Source: Serripes groenlandicus
Lineage: Eukaryota; Mollusca; Bivalvia; Cardiida; Cardiidae
Direction of reading: 5' to 3'
NCBI GenBank assembly: GCA_031761405.1
Contig: JASEVX010000007.1
Coordinates: 28,112,859-28,176,858 of the forward strand
Length of the DNA stretch: 64,000 bases
The position numbers and the translations under genes are program-made. Within the stretch, counting starts at the first letter, position 1. Every line of letters begins with the position of its first letter. The notes below the pieces were generated by a model. That model was not told the origin of the DNA. It saw only the letters and a program-made list of their open reading frames with translations, and did not search any database. This document shows, piece by piece, positions 33,101 through 45,200 of this stretch.

Positions 33101-36100
33101 CATCTTGCCGTAACGTCAATGGAGCGATGTCGTTTCCCGCAAAAAATGTGGTATCAACATGAAAGACCCAAAATTCCTATGCATGAGCTATTGACTCACT
33201 CATTCAAAGTATAATTATTTATCAAACATTGTGGCAAAAGCATAACTTTCTCATAAGGAGCAATTGTTCTTTTGGCGACAATCTTTTCCTAAATCGTCTG
33301 TTGCAAAGGCCTCAGAAACCATCTCTAATAGGGAAATGGTTTAGCAGAAATGTGACCATTTACATCATTTGTTCCAGTCCTATTGACTGGTTGAAAAAGG
33401 CAGTCGCCAAGTGGCCTCAGAAAAGGGCTGATCTATTTGCTTCTTTACCATAATGCAGGTGATCGATTTAGGATCATCTTGGCCCTCATGTTTTAACCTC
33501 GTTCATTATAAATGTATTCCTTGATTTTCTGAAAGTCTTTACTTTATTATTTTCTGTTCCTAATAATAGACGACAGCAATACGAATTCCAAATATGTTTT
33601 GATAATGCAAGAGACATGACATTAACATTATTATTGTCTAGTCAATTACTCATAAATCCCTTTTTATGGCCAAAGTATGCTCTTTAATTTTTGTTTATAA
33701 TTATCTTGCGTTTTTTTCGTAAATAGGTAGTACCTATAGATATATTAACTATAGTTATGTTATCACAGTGCTAATTATGATAATTATCATATTGTCAAAG
33801 GTAATTCCTGCACTGTTTGTATGTTATCACAGTACTAATTATGTTAATTATCATATTATCACAGGGGATTCCCGCACTGTTGGAATGTAATCACAGTTCA
33901 AATTATGATAGTTATTATTTTGTCACAGGTGAGCCCTGCACTATGGGTTTTATTATCACATTGCTAATTATGAAAATAATTATTATGTCACAGGTGAGCC
34001 CTGCACTATGGTATGTTATCACATCGCTAGTTATGATAATTATCATTGTGTCAAAGTTGAGCCTGCACTGTAGTTATGTAATCTCAGTGCTAATTGTAAT
34101 AATTATCATTTTGTCACAAGTCAGCCCTATGGGTATAATATCACAGTGATAAATATAAATTGTATTGTGCAGGTGAGCCCTGTACTATGGCTTTTATTAT
34201 CACAGTGCTTATTATGATAATAATTATTTTGTCACAGGTGAGCCCTGCACTATGGGTATGATGATGAGTCAGAGTACAGGTTTACTCATACTGTTCTCTC
34301 TAGTTCTCATTGGAGTTCTCATCGGTATTAGTATCACAGTGGCTGCTTGCTTAATATGCCCCAAAATACACAGGTAAGTAACACTCAGTGTTATCTGTTC
34401 AAACCTTTCCCACATACAGACTAATCTTGAAATCATTGTGGCAAATAAAGAAATTGCTCCAAACGAGCAATTTCTCAATTTGCTACAAGTTTTTTAACTC
34501 TATTTAATAATTATTTTTGTTTTATTGGGGTTTTATGCCGTTTTCAACATTATTTCAGTTAAATCAAAGCAACAGTTCACCTATTCATGATCCCTCAGTA
34601 ATCAAACCAGTACTAGGCTAGGAAATGTGCCTTCCCCATGGGCACTTCACCATGAATGTCATGCTGCAACTGGGGATCGAACACAGGACACCCGGTTTCG
34701 AATCCCCGATGCTAACCAATCGACCACGGCAGATTTCTTTTAATAATCATACTTTCTATATATATAGAGATTTTTAACCAGGTTTTCCGAAGGAAAAATC
34801 TGGTTATTAGTTTGGCGAAGTCGGCGGGCGGGCGGGCGGGCGGGCGTCAACTTTCCTTGTCCAGACCATAACTTTGCCATGCATAGAGATATTTTTAAAT
34901 AACTTGGCACAAACATGTACCATATCAAGAAGATGTGCCAAATGCAAAAACAAAATCTGTAGATTCAAGGTCAAGGTCACAGTGATATTTTTAAATAACT
35001 TGGCACAAATATGAACTATATCAATATGATGTGTCACATGCAAAACTTTTGTCTGTAGCTTCAAGGTCAAGGTCACAGTGACAACAAATAGACATCAGTT
35101 GAACTTTTCTTGTCCGGACAATAACTTTTTCATCCATAGAGATATTTTCAAATAGCTTGGAACGGATATACACCATATCAAGACGCTGTGTCATATGCAC
35201 AATTTATGTGTTTAGCTTCCAGGTCAAGGTCACAGTGACAGAAAATATACTTTACTTGAATTTTTTTTGTTCAGACCATAACTTTACCATGCATATAGAT
35301 ATTTTCAAATAACTTCGCGCAAATATGCTCCATATTAAATAACTTGGCAATTTAAAAGAATATAGCATAGATATGAGTAAGTTTCATAACCTCGGGCCCT
35401 GGATCTAGTCTGTTTGCAAAGGCATAAACGCGTTACTATCAAGTAAAGGGTTAAGGCAGATCACTGATTATTAACCTGGCATTAGGGAGCCCAAAATGTG
35501 GCTGCTTACAACAAACGGTTGCTTAATTTCTGTTATCTATTATATGTTCCTAATAAATGAGGCCATCAACACACGATTGACTGTATTGAACTGATTTTGT
35601 TAGATAAAATTGTGATATATTTAATTGACAAAGTAATTATGATTATTCATCAATAGAAATATTCCCTGTTACTTGAATTACTAGCTTTGATTAACTATTA
35701 ACAGAAAGATTTGACAGATCTGTTAATTCTTAATCAAACACCTTCAATTATAGAAAACCTGGTTTCATGGAATTTCCATGTCTTGTTGACTGTTTAATTT
35801 CAAAATTGTCTGCTGCAGATTTGTTGTATGTGGAAAAGATGACTATTCAACCCTTTTTAATGCTGAATTTAAAAAAAATTGACTTGCCCATATTTGTATT
35901 TGAAAGAGTTCATACCAAATTCTAGGTTGATAAAAATATAATGATGAATTGAGCTGCCAAAAGTAAAGAGCCTGATCCAATGGATGGCCTAGCGCTATAC
36001 AGGTGGCACGGATTCACAAAAAACAGTTCCAGCAGTCAAAGGGTTGAACCTAACATGACTCTTTAACCCTTTCCCACATATAGACGATATGCAGCCGACA

Positions 36101-38863
36101 ACTTTCGAAAACAATGTGACAAAAGAAGAAATTACTCAAAACAGGCAGTTAATTTCAGCTTTTCCCATAAGGTTTCAACTTTGCTAAAAATATTTTTTGA
36201 GTAATTCAGATATTACATATTTTTCTTTGGTGCAGGGGAAAGATCATGTCAAGTGAACTGTTCAGTCTGGATAAAATCATAACCGTTTCCTACATGCCGA
36301 CAGCTCTTCAAAACAATAGTACCTTCTTTTAAACACTTTCCCACATACAACAAATCTGCAGCAGACAACATTGAAAACATACCAGAAAAAAATTGGAAGC
36401 TCCCTTCAAATGAAAGTACAATAATTGAATAGAGTTGAAAACATGGTGACAAAAGGAGAAATTGCTCATCTTGAGCAATTTCTTTTTTTGCTGCCATGTT
36501 TTCAAAAAGCTGTCTGCTGCAGAGGCGTCAGAAAGTGCCTATATGAGAAAAAAGGGCTAAAGATAGACCACATTTTTCAAAAGTCGTCTGCTTCAGGTTG
36601 GTTGAATCTGGGAAATTGTTAAATTTTGTTATTTTCATTAACAGTTGGGCAAATAAGAAGGTAAGGGGAGATCACTATACTGAAAATGGAAAAACAAAAT
36701 CATCAAGTATTTTTCACCTTGAAGCTATGGACAGTCAGGCAAGCACAATTTGTTTCCTACCTTTGTTAACCCTTTCCCACATATAGACACTTTCTGACGC
36801 CTCTGAAGCAGACAACTTTTGAAAAATTACGACAAAAAAAGAAATTGCTCATGATGACCAATTTCTCCTTTTGCCACAATGTTTTTAACTCTATTCAATT
36901 ATTAAACTATTAATATTTTTCTATTTTTGTCAATATGTTTTCAAAGTCATCTAATGCAAATTGTTGGAGACACACTTGCAACTTCTTCTTTTCGACATAT
37001 CCCCCTTAACCCTTTCCCTCATACAACAATTCTGCAGCAGACGACTTTAAACATATTTTGTCAAAAAATAGAAAATCTCTATATTTGAATGGATAACCTA
37101 TGACAAAAAGTGGAAAACATTGTGTCAAAAGAAGAAATTGCACGTTTTGTGCAATTTCTTCTTTTGTCACTATGTTTTCTAAAAGCCGTCTGCTGCAGAG
37201 GCGTCAGAAAGCGTAAATATGAGGGAAAGGCTTAAATAAATAGACTAAAATTTACTATCTACAAGCCTCGTTGCTCTCGGTTGTTACTCAACACTATTTA
37301 TATATAAATATTCCACTATACAGACGCATTTTGACACATCTACAGTGGTCAACGATTGGAAATGTTTCGACAAAAGAAGAAATTCTTCAAATCAGTAATT
37401 TCCCCTTTTGTCACAATGTTTACAAATCTATTTAATAATTATGCAATGTACTTACATTTCCATAATTTTGTCTAGTTGCTTTAATTGTCATCTGCTGCAA
37501 ACATTGCAGTCAAAAAGAGAAAATGCTCATGATGAGCGAAGTCTTGTTTTGTCATGATGTTTTCAAAAAGTGATTTCTGCAAATGCATTTAAATGCAAGT
37601 GGGATTGGATTAATATGCAAAAGGTACTAAGAAAAGTTATACAACTTTCAACATGGAAAAAAATCTGTTTTTGCGAAATAATGTTTAAATCATGTAATTT
37701 AGTTTATCTTTGGACATTTTTGTCTCTAAAAAAAAATTACTACTCAAGCAAAATCAAATCAGTATCGTTTTGAGTAAAACTTAAAAAATATTTCATCCTT
37801 TGAAAATTTTGACCCAGATTTAACATGACTGGCACTTCCCACATAAAGAAGTATTTTGACAAATATGCTGTTGATGACTTTAGAAAATATTTTGGAAAAA
37901 GGAGAAATTGCTCATTATGTTTTCATCTCCGATCAATAATTTGTGCCTCATTTATAGAGATTTTCCTTAGTTTTGTCTAGATGTTTTCAAAGAAGTATTT
38001 GTTGAATAGGAGAAAGGGTTGAAGGGCTTCAGATCCAACTCCATATTCATATGTTAACCCTTGCCCCCATATAGACGCTTTTTGACGCCTCTGCAGCAGA
38101 CAGCTTTTTCGAAAACATAGTGACAAAAGAAGAAATTGCTCAAAACGAGAAATTTCTCCTTTTGCCACAATGTTTCCCACTTTTAGTCATAGGTTATCCA
38201 TTCAATTATAGAGATTTTCTTTTTTTTTGACAAAATATGTTCAAAGTCTTCTGCTGCAGAATTGTCTTATGAGGGAAAGGGTTAATATAATGTACTTGTA
38301 TTTATCCCACTTATACACAAATAAAACATCACATTAATGTGAGTAAACGAAGAGTATATTTTTATGATGTAATATTACACAATGTGTTGTGAAAAGCAAG
38401 TCTGCTTCTATTGCTGTTGAATGCTTAGTCTGCAAAGTTGGGTGTATGAGGAAAAGTTACAATAAAGGGTCATATCTCTTTTCAGGGTAGTTCAGGGGGC
38501 CAATATGAATCCCAACTAAGACATCAATATTCGGATGATAGAGGTTCAATTACACAAAATGGAGAAGGTGAAAGTGATGATTATGCAACTATTGGGATCG
38601 GCAGAGCCAGATTATCTGGCAGCCAATCACTGACAGACTATGAAGGTTTAACGCGGAACAACAGCCAGCAGCAAAGTCATAAATATGCATATCTACCTCA
38701 AACATTGCCAGAGGAAAAACATCCAGACATTAATGAAGATAATGAGCATATGCATGATCATACGAATAATATTGAAGAGTCACAAGATAATGCACATAGT
38801 AATGGGGAACCAAACGATTATGCGCATAACTATTTCGTGTTGGAGAAAGGCCTGAATCAATGA
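27158..38863 (+). CDS. Receptor B: single-pass membrane protein with tyrosine-motif tail
   Basis: Six exons join in frame: 27,158-27,221; 29,193-29,350; 31,484-31,543; 34,238-34,373; 36,645-36,738; 38,486-38,863 (stop TGA). Phases are 1-2, 2-1, 1-1, 1-2, 2-0, 0. The first three encode about 93 residues with Cys at ENIC, IDTC, HLC, FNC, SAC and RKC, then EPC just before the membrane; no known domain is recognised. The fourth has the transmembrane helix (LLILFSLVLIGVLIGISITV). The fifth is a basic-to-polar juxtamembrane piece. The last is a 125-residue acidic tail with DYATI, DYEGL, KYAYL and the C-terminal YFVLEKG. YEGL and YAYL are 11 residues apart, within the range of an ITAM. The 5' end is uncertain (candidate first exon at 22,525). 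Exon 5 has a GC donor. The last three exon phases and tail motif match receptor A. Ligand and pathway are unknown; a signalling role is inferred. Confidence 0.75.
29326..31290 (+). repeat. 42-bp minisatellite built across an exon-intron edge
   Basis: The unit equals the last 25 nt of receptor B exon 29,193-29,350 (TTTAACTGCGATCCCGTAAC then GAAAT) plus the first 17 nt of its intron (GTAAGTATATTAGGTAC). About 45 copies run downstream, most with an intact GTAAGTAT or close variant, so the array is a row of candidate 5' splice sites. Copies start at 29,351, 29,393 and 29,435 (GC form) and continue, with a 2-bp deletion before the fourth. The frames open across it (up to 168 codons) follow from the 42-bp period. 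Confidence 0.9.
31699..31894 (+). mobile_element. TTAA MITE with internal deletion
   Basis: 196 bp, TTAA on both sides. It lacks the TTTGTCAAAAAATAGAAAAT segment but keeps the hairpin GAAATTGCTCGTTCTGAGCA. It lies 155 bp after the third receptor B exon. Confidence 0.85.
32118..32330 (+). repeat. 64-bp minisatellite, distal cluster (intron-exon edge)
   Basis: About three copies of a unit that starts GTGAGCCTTGCACTATAGTT and ends ATCATTTGGTCACAG. It is the same unit as the 33,740-34,237 array, separated from it by about 1.4 kb of unrelated AT-rich sequence. Confidence 0.8.
32330..33735. other. Receptor B intron interior
   Basis: AT-rich. It contains a 26-T run at about 32,587, three diverged copies of a roughly 110-bp repeat carrying AACACGGATTGAAAATTATT (32,640-32,930), and a degraded TTAA MITE at about 33,225-33,345. 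No exon was seen. Confidence 0.5.
33740..34237 (+). repeat. 64-65-bp minisatellite built across an intron-exon edge
   Basis: About eight copies abut the transmembrane exon of receptor B. Each unit carries the last intron bases (TTTGTCACAG or similar) and the first roughly 22 exon bases (GTGAGCCCTGCACTATGGGT). The true exon starts at 34,238. Good copies of the acceptor-plus-exon-start lie at 33,929, 33,994 and 34,173, so the array offers several decoy 3' splice sites. Confidence 0.85.
34517..34735 (-). mobile_element. tRNA-derived SINE, reverse
   Basis: Same family as the SINE at 5,702-5,923. It runs from TTATTGGGGTTTTATGCCG through CCAGTACTAGGCTAGGAAAT and GGGGATCGAACACAGGACAC to CGATTGGTTAGC on the opposite strand. 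It lies in a receptor B intron just after the transmembrane exon. Confidence 0.75.
34772..35766. mobile_element. Tandem-repeat-bearing element with CCTGGTTTT ends
   Basis: Inverted ends AACCAGGTTTTCCGA and GAAAACCTGGTTT bound about 1 kb. Near the left end a run of CGGG repeats is followed by three to four diverged copies of about 145 bp with CAAGGTCAAGGTCACAGTGA and ATAACTTTGCCATGCATAGA. It resembles the 1,330-4,170 element in plan but not in sequence. No transposase is visible. Confidence 0.6.
37006..37235 (+). mobile_element. TTAA MITE, full length
   Basis: 230 bp, TTAA-bounded, GCACG...TGTGC hairpin type. The right terminus has one change (GGGAAAGGCTTAA). It lies in the intron between the juxtamembrane and tail exons of receptor B. 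Confidence 0.85.
38054..38285 (-). mobile_element. TTAA MITE, full length
   Basis: 232 bp, reverse orientation, TTAA on both sides. The hairpin has one mispair (GCTCAAAACGAGAAATTTC). It ends 200 bp before the receptor B tail exon. Confidence 0.85.
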
Positions 38864-41800
38864 AAACTTCAGTGCAATGACCATGGGTGAATTTTTCATC
38901 ATAAAAAAAAAATCAACTCTTCCCGCATACAAAAATTCTGCAGCAGACGACATTGAAAACATTAAGTAAAAACCTTGGAAAATCTCTATAAATTAATGCA
39001 TACTTACTGAAAAAGTTAAAAACATTGTGGCAAAAGAAGAAATTGCTTGACAAGTTGTCTGTTGCAGAAGAGTCAGAAAGCAGCTAAATGTGGGAATGGG
39101 TTAAAAGTACATATAACTCACTGAAAGATTCATGTCTCAGGGCAAATTTTTATGTCTGTGAAGAAGTTTCAATCAGGTCAAGAGAAAATATGGAGGGTAT
39201 TTCATTACAATTATCGTTTCCAATCTTAACATTATCCATTTCTTTGATACAGACGGAGTTTTTAAAACATTATCAGAAAAATAGAAATTGCATAAACCAA
39301 GCGATATTTACATTTCAAAATGTAACAAGTTTTTCCTAAATGTTTTAAAAGCACTCAAATATAAAAAATATATCAGATAACCTTAAATATTTAAAATATT
39401 GTGAATTATTATTTAACCCCTTTCCAATATATAATAAATCTGCAGCAGATAATTTTTAAAACGTCTGGGCATAAATACAGAAAATCTTTTTAAATAGGAG
39501 TATTTTTTTCGGATAAAAGTTGATTACTTTGAGAAATTGCTCAATCTTGGTAGAGGACCACTAGACACACACCAAATATCTTAGCTCTAGGCCTTTCGGT
39601 TTCAGGCAAGAATATTTTCCAAGTTTTCCCCTATTTATCTGTATGTAAAACAGGTGACCCCAGGGACATGATTTGAACTATCTTGGTAGAGGACCACTAG
39701 ACGATGCTACACACCAAATATCTAAGCTCTAGGCCTTTGGAATTCAGACAAGAAGATTTTCAAAAAAAAAATTGAAAGAGAACCAACCACCCAAGGAACA
39801 TCCCTGTGAAGTTTCAACAAAATAGCCAAGATGTTTAGGAGGAGATGCTGTTTTAGGAAATTGTTGACGACGCACAAAAGGGGATCGCAATAACTCACGT
39901 TGAGCACTTTGTGCATGGGTGAGTTTAAAAGGAGAAAATGATGAGCAATTTCTACTTTCCTCACAAGGTTTTAAAAAGTAGTCTACTGAAAAGGGGTCAA
40001 ACCTCATCTGTATCAGGTAAAGGAATAACAATATGAAGGGTTGTTATCTCATAGAAATGGTGTTCATTTTAAAGATGCATAATATCTAAATAAACAATTC
40101 ATCATTTAACAGATCAATAATCATTAATTGTATGTTATACCCTTGTGACATTTTATAACTGAGAACTAGATATCGGGGAGTAAACTGGTCTTTTCCCAAC
40201 AATATCTCTCTTATTACTTTACCCAATTCTGGTTTGTGGGTACTAAAAACAATCGTCTCAGTTACATGACCCACAACAAAGAGTTTATTTGTCAAATAAG
40301 GAATTCTAGAACATGTAAAAATCGGAGAAAAGAACCCAACTTTACCACCCTTGAAGGGGACCCTTTAACCATTGTAATAACCATTTTCCAACATGCAGAC
40401 AAATCTGTAGAAGACGACTTTTGAAAAACATTGCTCATGATGCGCAATTTCTTGTTTAGCCACCAAGTCCTCAATGCTAATCATAAGTGACACTTTCAAA
40501 GTTTCAATTATAGATTTGTTTTTATATTTTTGCCTTGATGTTTTCAAAGTCTGCTGCAGATTTGTAAAAATTAAAATAAAATAAATTAAAGGCAAAGTCA
40601 CAATAAAGACAACTGTTTCACCTTCCAAAGAGTAAAAGCTTGGCTGACACTGAACAATTGATAGAGAGGACACTGAACAAATGATAGAGAAGTCTTCTTA
40701 CTTTTGATGGAGGGAAAAAACCATAACAAAACCCTTTCCCATAAACAACAAATCTGCTAAGAACATGAAGGCAAATAAATAAAAATAAATCATCAAATTG
40801 CGTCTGCATGTGGGAATGGGTTAACTCAGTAATTTCATTGAAAGCAAGTCTCAAGAACTGTCCCATCAGAATGCATCACTGTTTTCTATTAGCAGTCAGC
40901 AATTGTCAGTTGTTAGGTCCCAGGGACTCACCACTCAAAAGTTTCTTGAGTCATTACTTCAAATAATCCTGTACCTCATTATGCTATCCCTTGACCACAT
41001 ATAAAGACATATTGATGCCTCTGCAGCTGCAGTAGACGACTTTTGAAAACATTGTGGCAAAAGGAGAAATTGCTTATAATGAGCAATTTCTCCTTTTGCC
41101 ACAATTTTTTCAACTCTAATCATAAATTATGGTTTCACTTTTAGAGATATTCCATATTTTAACCTAGATGTTTTAAAAGTCGTAGCTTGCAGATTAGTAC
41201 TATGTGGGAAAGGGGAAAAGACTCTAAAAAGAAAGCAAATATTCGTTTTCTAACAATGTATTCAAGTCTCAGCTTATTTATCTTCGCATTGAATTCATTC
41301 AAAGTGGAAGTTTTTACTGTATGCCTACATACACATATAATGCATGTACATGCCAAGACAAAAATTCCAACTAAATAAACTAGCAGTGAAGCCCTACCAG
41401 TTGGTAGCATACCAATTTTCCTTCATGAAATGTAAAAAGAAAAAAGAAATTGCCCAATACTGTATAACTCATTTATTTAAAAAAAAAATCTTTAATAAAT
41501 ATATTTTTTAACATAGATAAAACAGAAGACCTTGAAAATATCTACACAAACATATGGAAAAAAACCCTTAAAAAATGAGGGAATAATAATTGAATAGATT
41601 TGAAATCATTTTGGCCAAAGTAATCTGATGCAGATGTTTCGAAATGTGTCTGTATGTGGGAAAGGGTTAAACGGGATTGTTATCCTGGTATATAGGCTAA
41701 CATTTGTTCCCTCTGAGATAAAACTCTGTGTCGTTGTTAAATTCACTTAACCCTATCTCACACACAACAAATACTATCTAGGCAAAAATATGAAAAATCT

Positions 41801-42255
41801 CTATAAATTAGGTCATAATAATTGCAAAGATTTGAAATAATTGTTGCAAAAGGAGAAATTGCCACAAATGCTTTCAAAAGTCGTCTGATGCAGATACTTA
41901 AAAAAGTTTCTATACATGACACATTTCAACGCATCAAAACGAGCAATTTCTCCATTTGACAAAATGTTTTCAACTCTATGAACATATTTTGTCAAAACAT
42001 AGAAAATCTCCATAATCAAATGGACAAAAAGTGGAAAACATTGTGGCAAAAGGAGAAATTGCACGTTTTGTGCAATTTCTTCTTTTGTCACTATGTTTTC
42101 AAAAAGCCATCTGCTGCAGAGGCGTCAGAAAGCATCTATATGATGGAAAGGGTTAATGATTAAACTATCATTAATGGAGATTTTTCACAATTTTGAAAAG
42201 ATGTTTTCAAAGTCGTCTGCTACAGATTTGTTGTATGTGGGAAAGGGATGGAATG
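38864..42255. other. Intergenic region between receptor B and TRMU, repeats only
   Basis: Convergent gene ends bound this stretch. It holds several eroded TTAA MITEs (about 38.93-39.11, 41.0-41.22, 41.55-41.67, 41.97-42.16 kb), a hairpin MITE (about 40.16-40.35 kb) and a piece of the 167-bp-array element in reverse (39,540-39,930). No protein-coding or RNA gene was recognised. Confidence 0.6.
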
Positions 42256-45200
42256 CTATCCTGGCACATAGGCTAACAGCGGTTCCCTTTCACCCAGTGT
42301 ATAAAGAGTGGGACCTGACCCACGTATTCTAGCACTTCCTAAACACTTCTCCCCTTGATAAAACACGGAAAACTGTCCAGGCGCCACACATCTACGAGGA
42401 GACTCCAGCGACACTATCAAAGAATTACCACCACTTAATGTTGCCGTACATTTTATATCCTGATCAATAAAGTTTAGATGTTGATATCGAAATTCTGCAT
42501 CAAACATTTGATTGGTTAAAAGTTCTCTTGGAGGTTTATTGATCCAATGAGCTTCTTCTGTGAATATTGTTTGCATAAACAAGGCTGGATGTAAGGAACC
42601 AGGTACCTGAATGAAAAACCAAATTTGCATGAAAATAATTAGTGGCTTCGAATCAGTTTACCTGCGGACACATTTGAGGCATCGGGTGGGGTGGGGGGTG
42701 GGTTCTTTCAAAGAAATACAAGTCAGACTCATGAAACTTCATTATATGACCTTGTTGACCTTGTTTATTTGATCATAAATAACCTTGTAAAGTTCCAAAA
42801 TCTATATGCATAAAATAAAAGAAGCATAATTACAAGAGGGCCATGATTGCCCTGGAATCGCTCACTTGGAAGATTTTTTAAAGTTTTGACTATACGCATA
42901 TAAGGCAAAGCAGCCTTAAAGGTAGAGGGGGTACTATAGTACATGATGACAATGTTGTTATAAGCAATATAATTAGAAAGTTTGATGAAGACATATTAAA
43001 GCGACTGAAATCCAGATGGCACGGAAAACAAAAAAAACAAAAAAAAAAATGTTATTCTTTATGTTATCCAAGTAAAACCAGGGTAGAAAATGTATCGTTT
43101 TTTATCAATAAAGTGAACTTGAGTCGTTTTCAATTGTCCTGATGAAGGGGTTTCCTATTTAAAAATATTTACCCCGTTACTGACAGGGTAGAATTTGCGA
43201 GGAAAAAGTATCGAAACAAGAAAATCTCACCGATTATAGGGGTATGTAATAATATTATGTCAGTTATCATATTTTAATGCCCCAAATACAAAAATAACAC
43301 TTATTTTCTTAAAATTGTATTTTTTTTTTTTCGACAGTTGGGTATCTGGAGTTCAGTCGCTTTAAGAAATGGCAAAACTATTGCTGACTTTAAGTTACAA
43401 GAGGGTCATGATGGCCCTGGAATCGCTCACTTGAAGTTTAAAGTTTTGACTATATGCATATAAAGCCAACGAATCAAAATAGCTTGAAGGAATCTAAAAG
43501 AGGGTCACCCAAGAAACATTTTTACAAAATTATTTAAAAATCAACCAGACACTTTCGCAGGAGATTTTTTGACCAATCAAGATGGCTTGAAGGAATCTGA
43601 TAGAGTTACGATTATTTGAAAATTGGCCAGACCTTTTCGGAGGAGAAGATTTTTAAAGTTTCAACTACAACCATATAAGGCAAAACAGCCCGGCCACCTG
43701 GTGGCCATGTTTTTTTTAACCAATCAACATGGCTTAAAGGAATCTGATAGAGGGTCACCCAAGGAACATTTCTACTTTTGGAGGAGTAGATTTGTAAAGT
43801 TTCCACTTTAACCATATATGGCAAAACAACCTCGCCCCTGGTGGCCATCTTTTTTGACCAATCATGATGGCTTGAAGGAATCTGACAGAGTTACATTTCT
43901 ACAAAAGTATTTGAAAATCGGCGGCCATGTTTTTTTACCAATCAACATGGTTTGAAGGAACCTGATAGAGGGTCATCCAAGGAACATTTCTGCAAAATTA
44001 TTTTTAAAATTGGCCAACTAGTTTAGGACAAGAAGATTTATTTTTCCCCCATGAAAACCAGAATTCTGCATGGATCCCAAAAAATTGAAGGCATTCTGGT
44101 GAGGTCATTGAGAGGATGCTTTCTGTGAAGTTTCATCCCAATTGACCAACTGGTTACAGGGGAGAAGATGTTGACGCACAAAAGGTGATCACAATAACTC
44201 GCATTGAGCACTTCATGCTCAATTGAGCTCAAAAGGGGCATAACTTTGTCAAATGTGACCTTGACACAAAGATTTTGGTTGCATCACAACTATAAACAAA
44301 ATAAGTTTGATGAGGAAATATTGAGAAATGGCAAAGTAATAGCTTAGGTTTTGTTTTTGTGACAAAATATAAGTACAAAAGGGGGCATAACTCTATAAAT
44401 ATGGCTGACAGAGTTTTATGACTTGCCGCAGTTGACTATATTGTCATTAGAAACAAGTTTTATGTAAATATGTCTGTCAATATAAGTATTTGTAAAAAAA
44501 TAAAACCAACACAGACGCCGATGCGAGTGAAATAGCCTCCTTATTCTTCGAAAAGTCGGGCTAAAAAGGAGAAATTGCTCACAATGTATTCAACTCTTTC
44601 AAGAATAATGCCTTCATTTATAGAAAGTTTTTGCCAAGATGTTATTAAAGTCATCTGCAGCATAATTGTTTTATGTGGAAAAGGGTAAATACAGCGGTTT
44701 TTGGAACTAAACTTTTGTATAAAGTGCATATAAAAATATATTTTTTAATACAGAGCTGTTGGAAAAGGAGAAATTGCTCATTTTGTTCTCAAAAGTTTTT
44801 AAATGCTATCTGTAGAGAGTTGCAGTAATTTTGACCTAATGTCTTCAAAGGCAAGAAGTAATGTTTACAAACCACTTTGAGCTCGTTGGTAATGGTATTT
44901 TTCTCCGACACATACAGAGGTTTCGGTTGACCGCCAAACCCAGCCGCGTACCTCTGACCAAGTGTCCATAAATGTAAACCTGCAGTAACAAAAACAGTAG
45001 TGTTGTGTTAACCCTTTCCCTCATATAGACGCTTTCTGATGCCACAGTAGCAGACAGCTTTTTAAACAAGAGCCCCGCGTACGGCACAGACGCTCGACTG
45101 ATAGAAAACTGAAAAAAAGCCGAGCTGAACAAAAAACCTTAACCGGAAGACCAGGCCGCCGCCGCCAGGATCATGACAATAGCTCTCGTTTTTTCAAAAG

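Noticed and set aside
33817..34149. 110-codon hydrophobic frame before the receptor B transmembrane exon
   Set aside because: It reads through the 64-65-bp splice-edge array; ATTAT-rich units give Ile/Leu runs, and the period breaks the frame from unit to unit.
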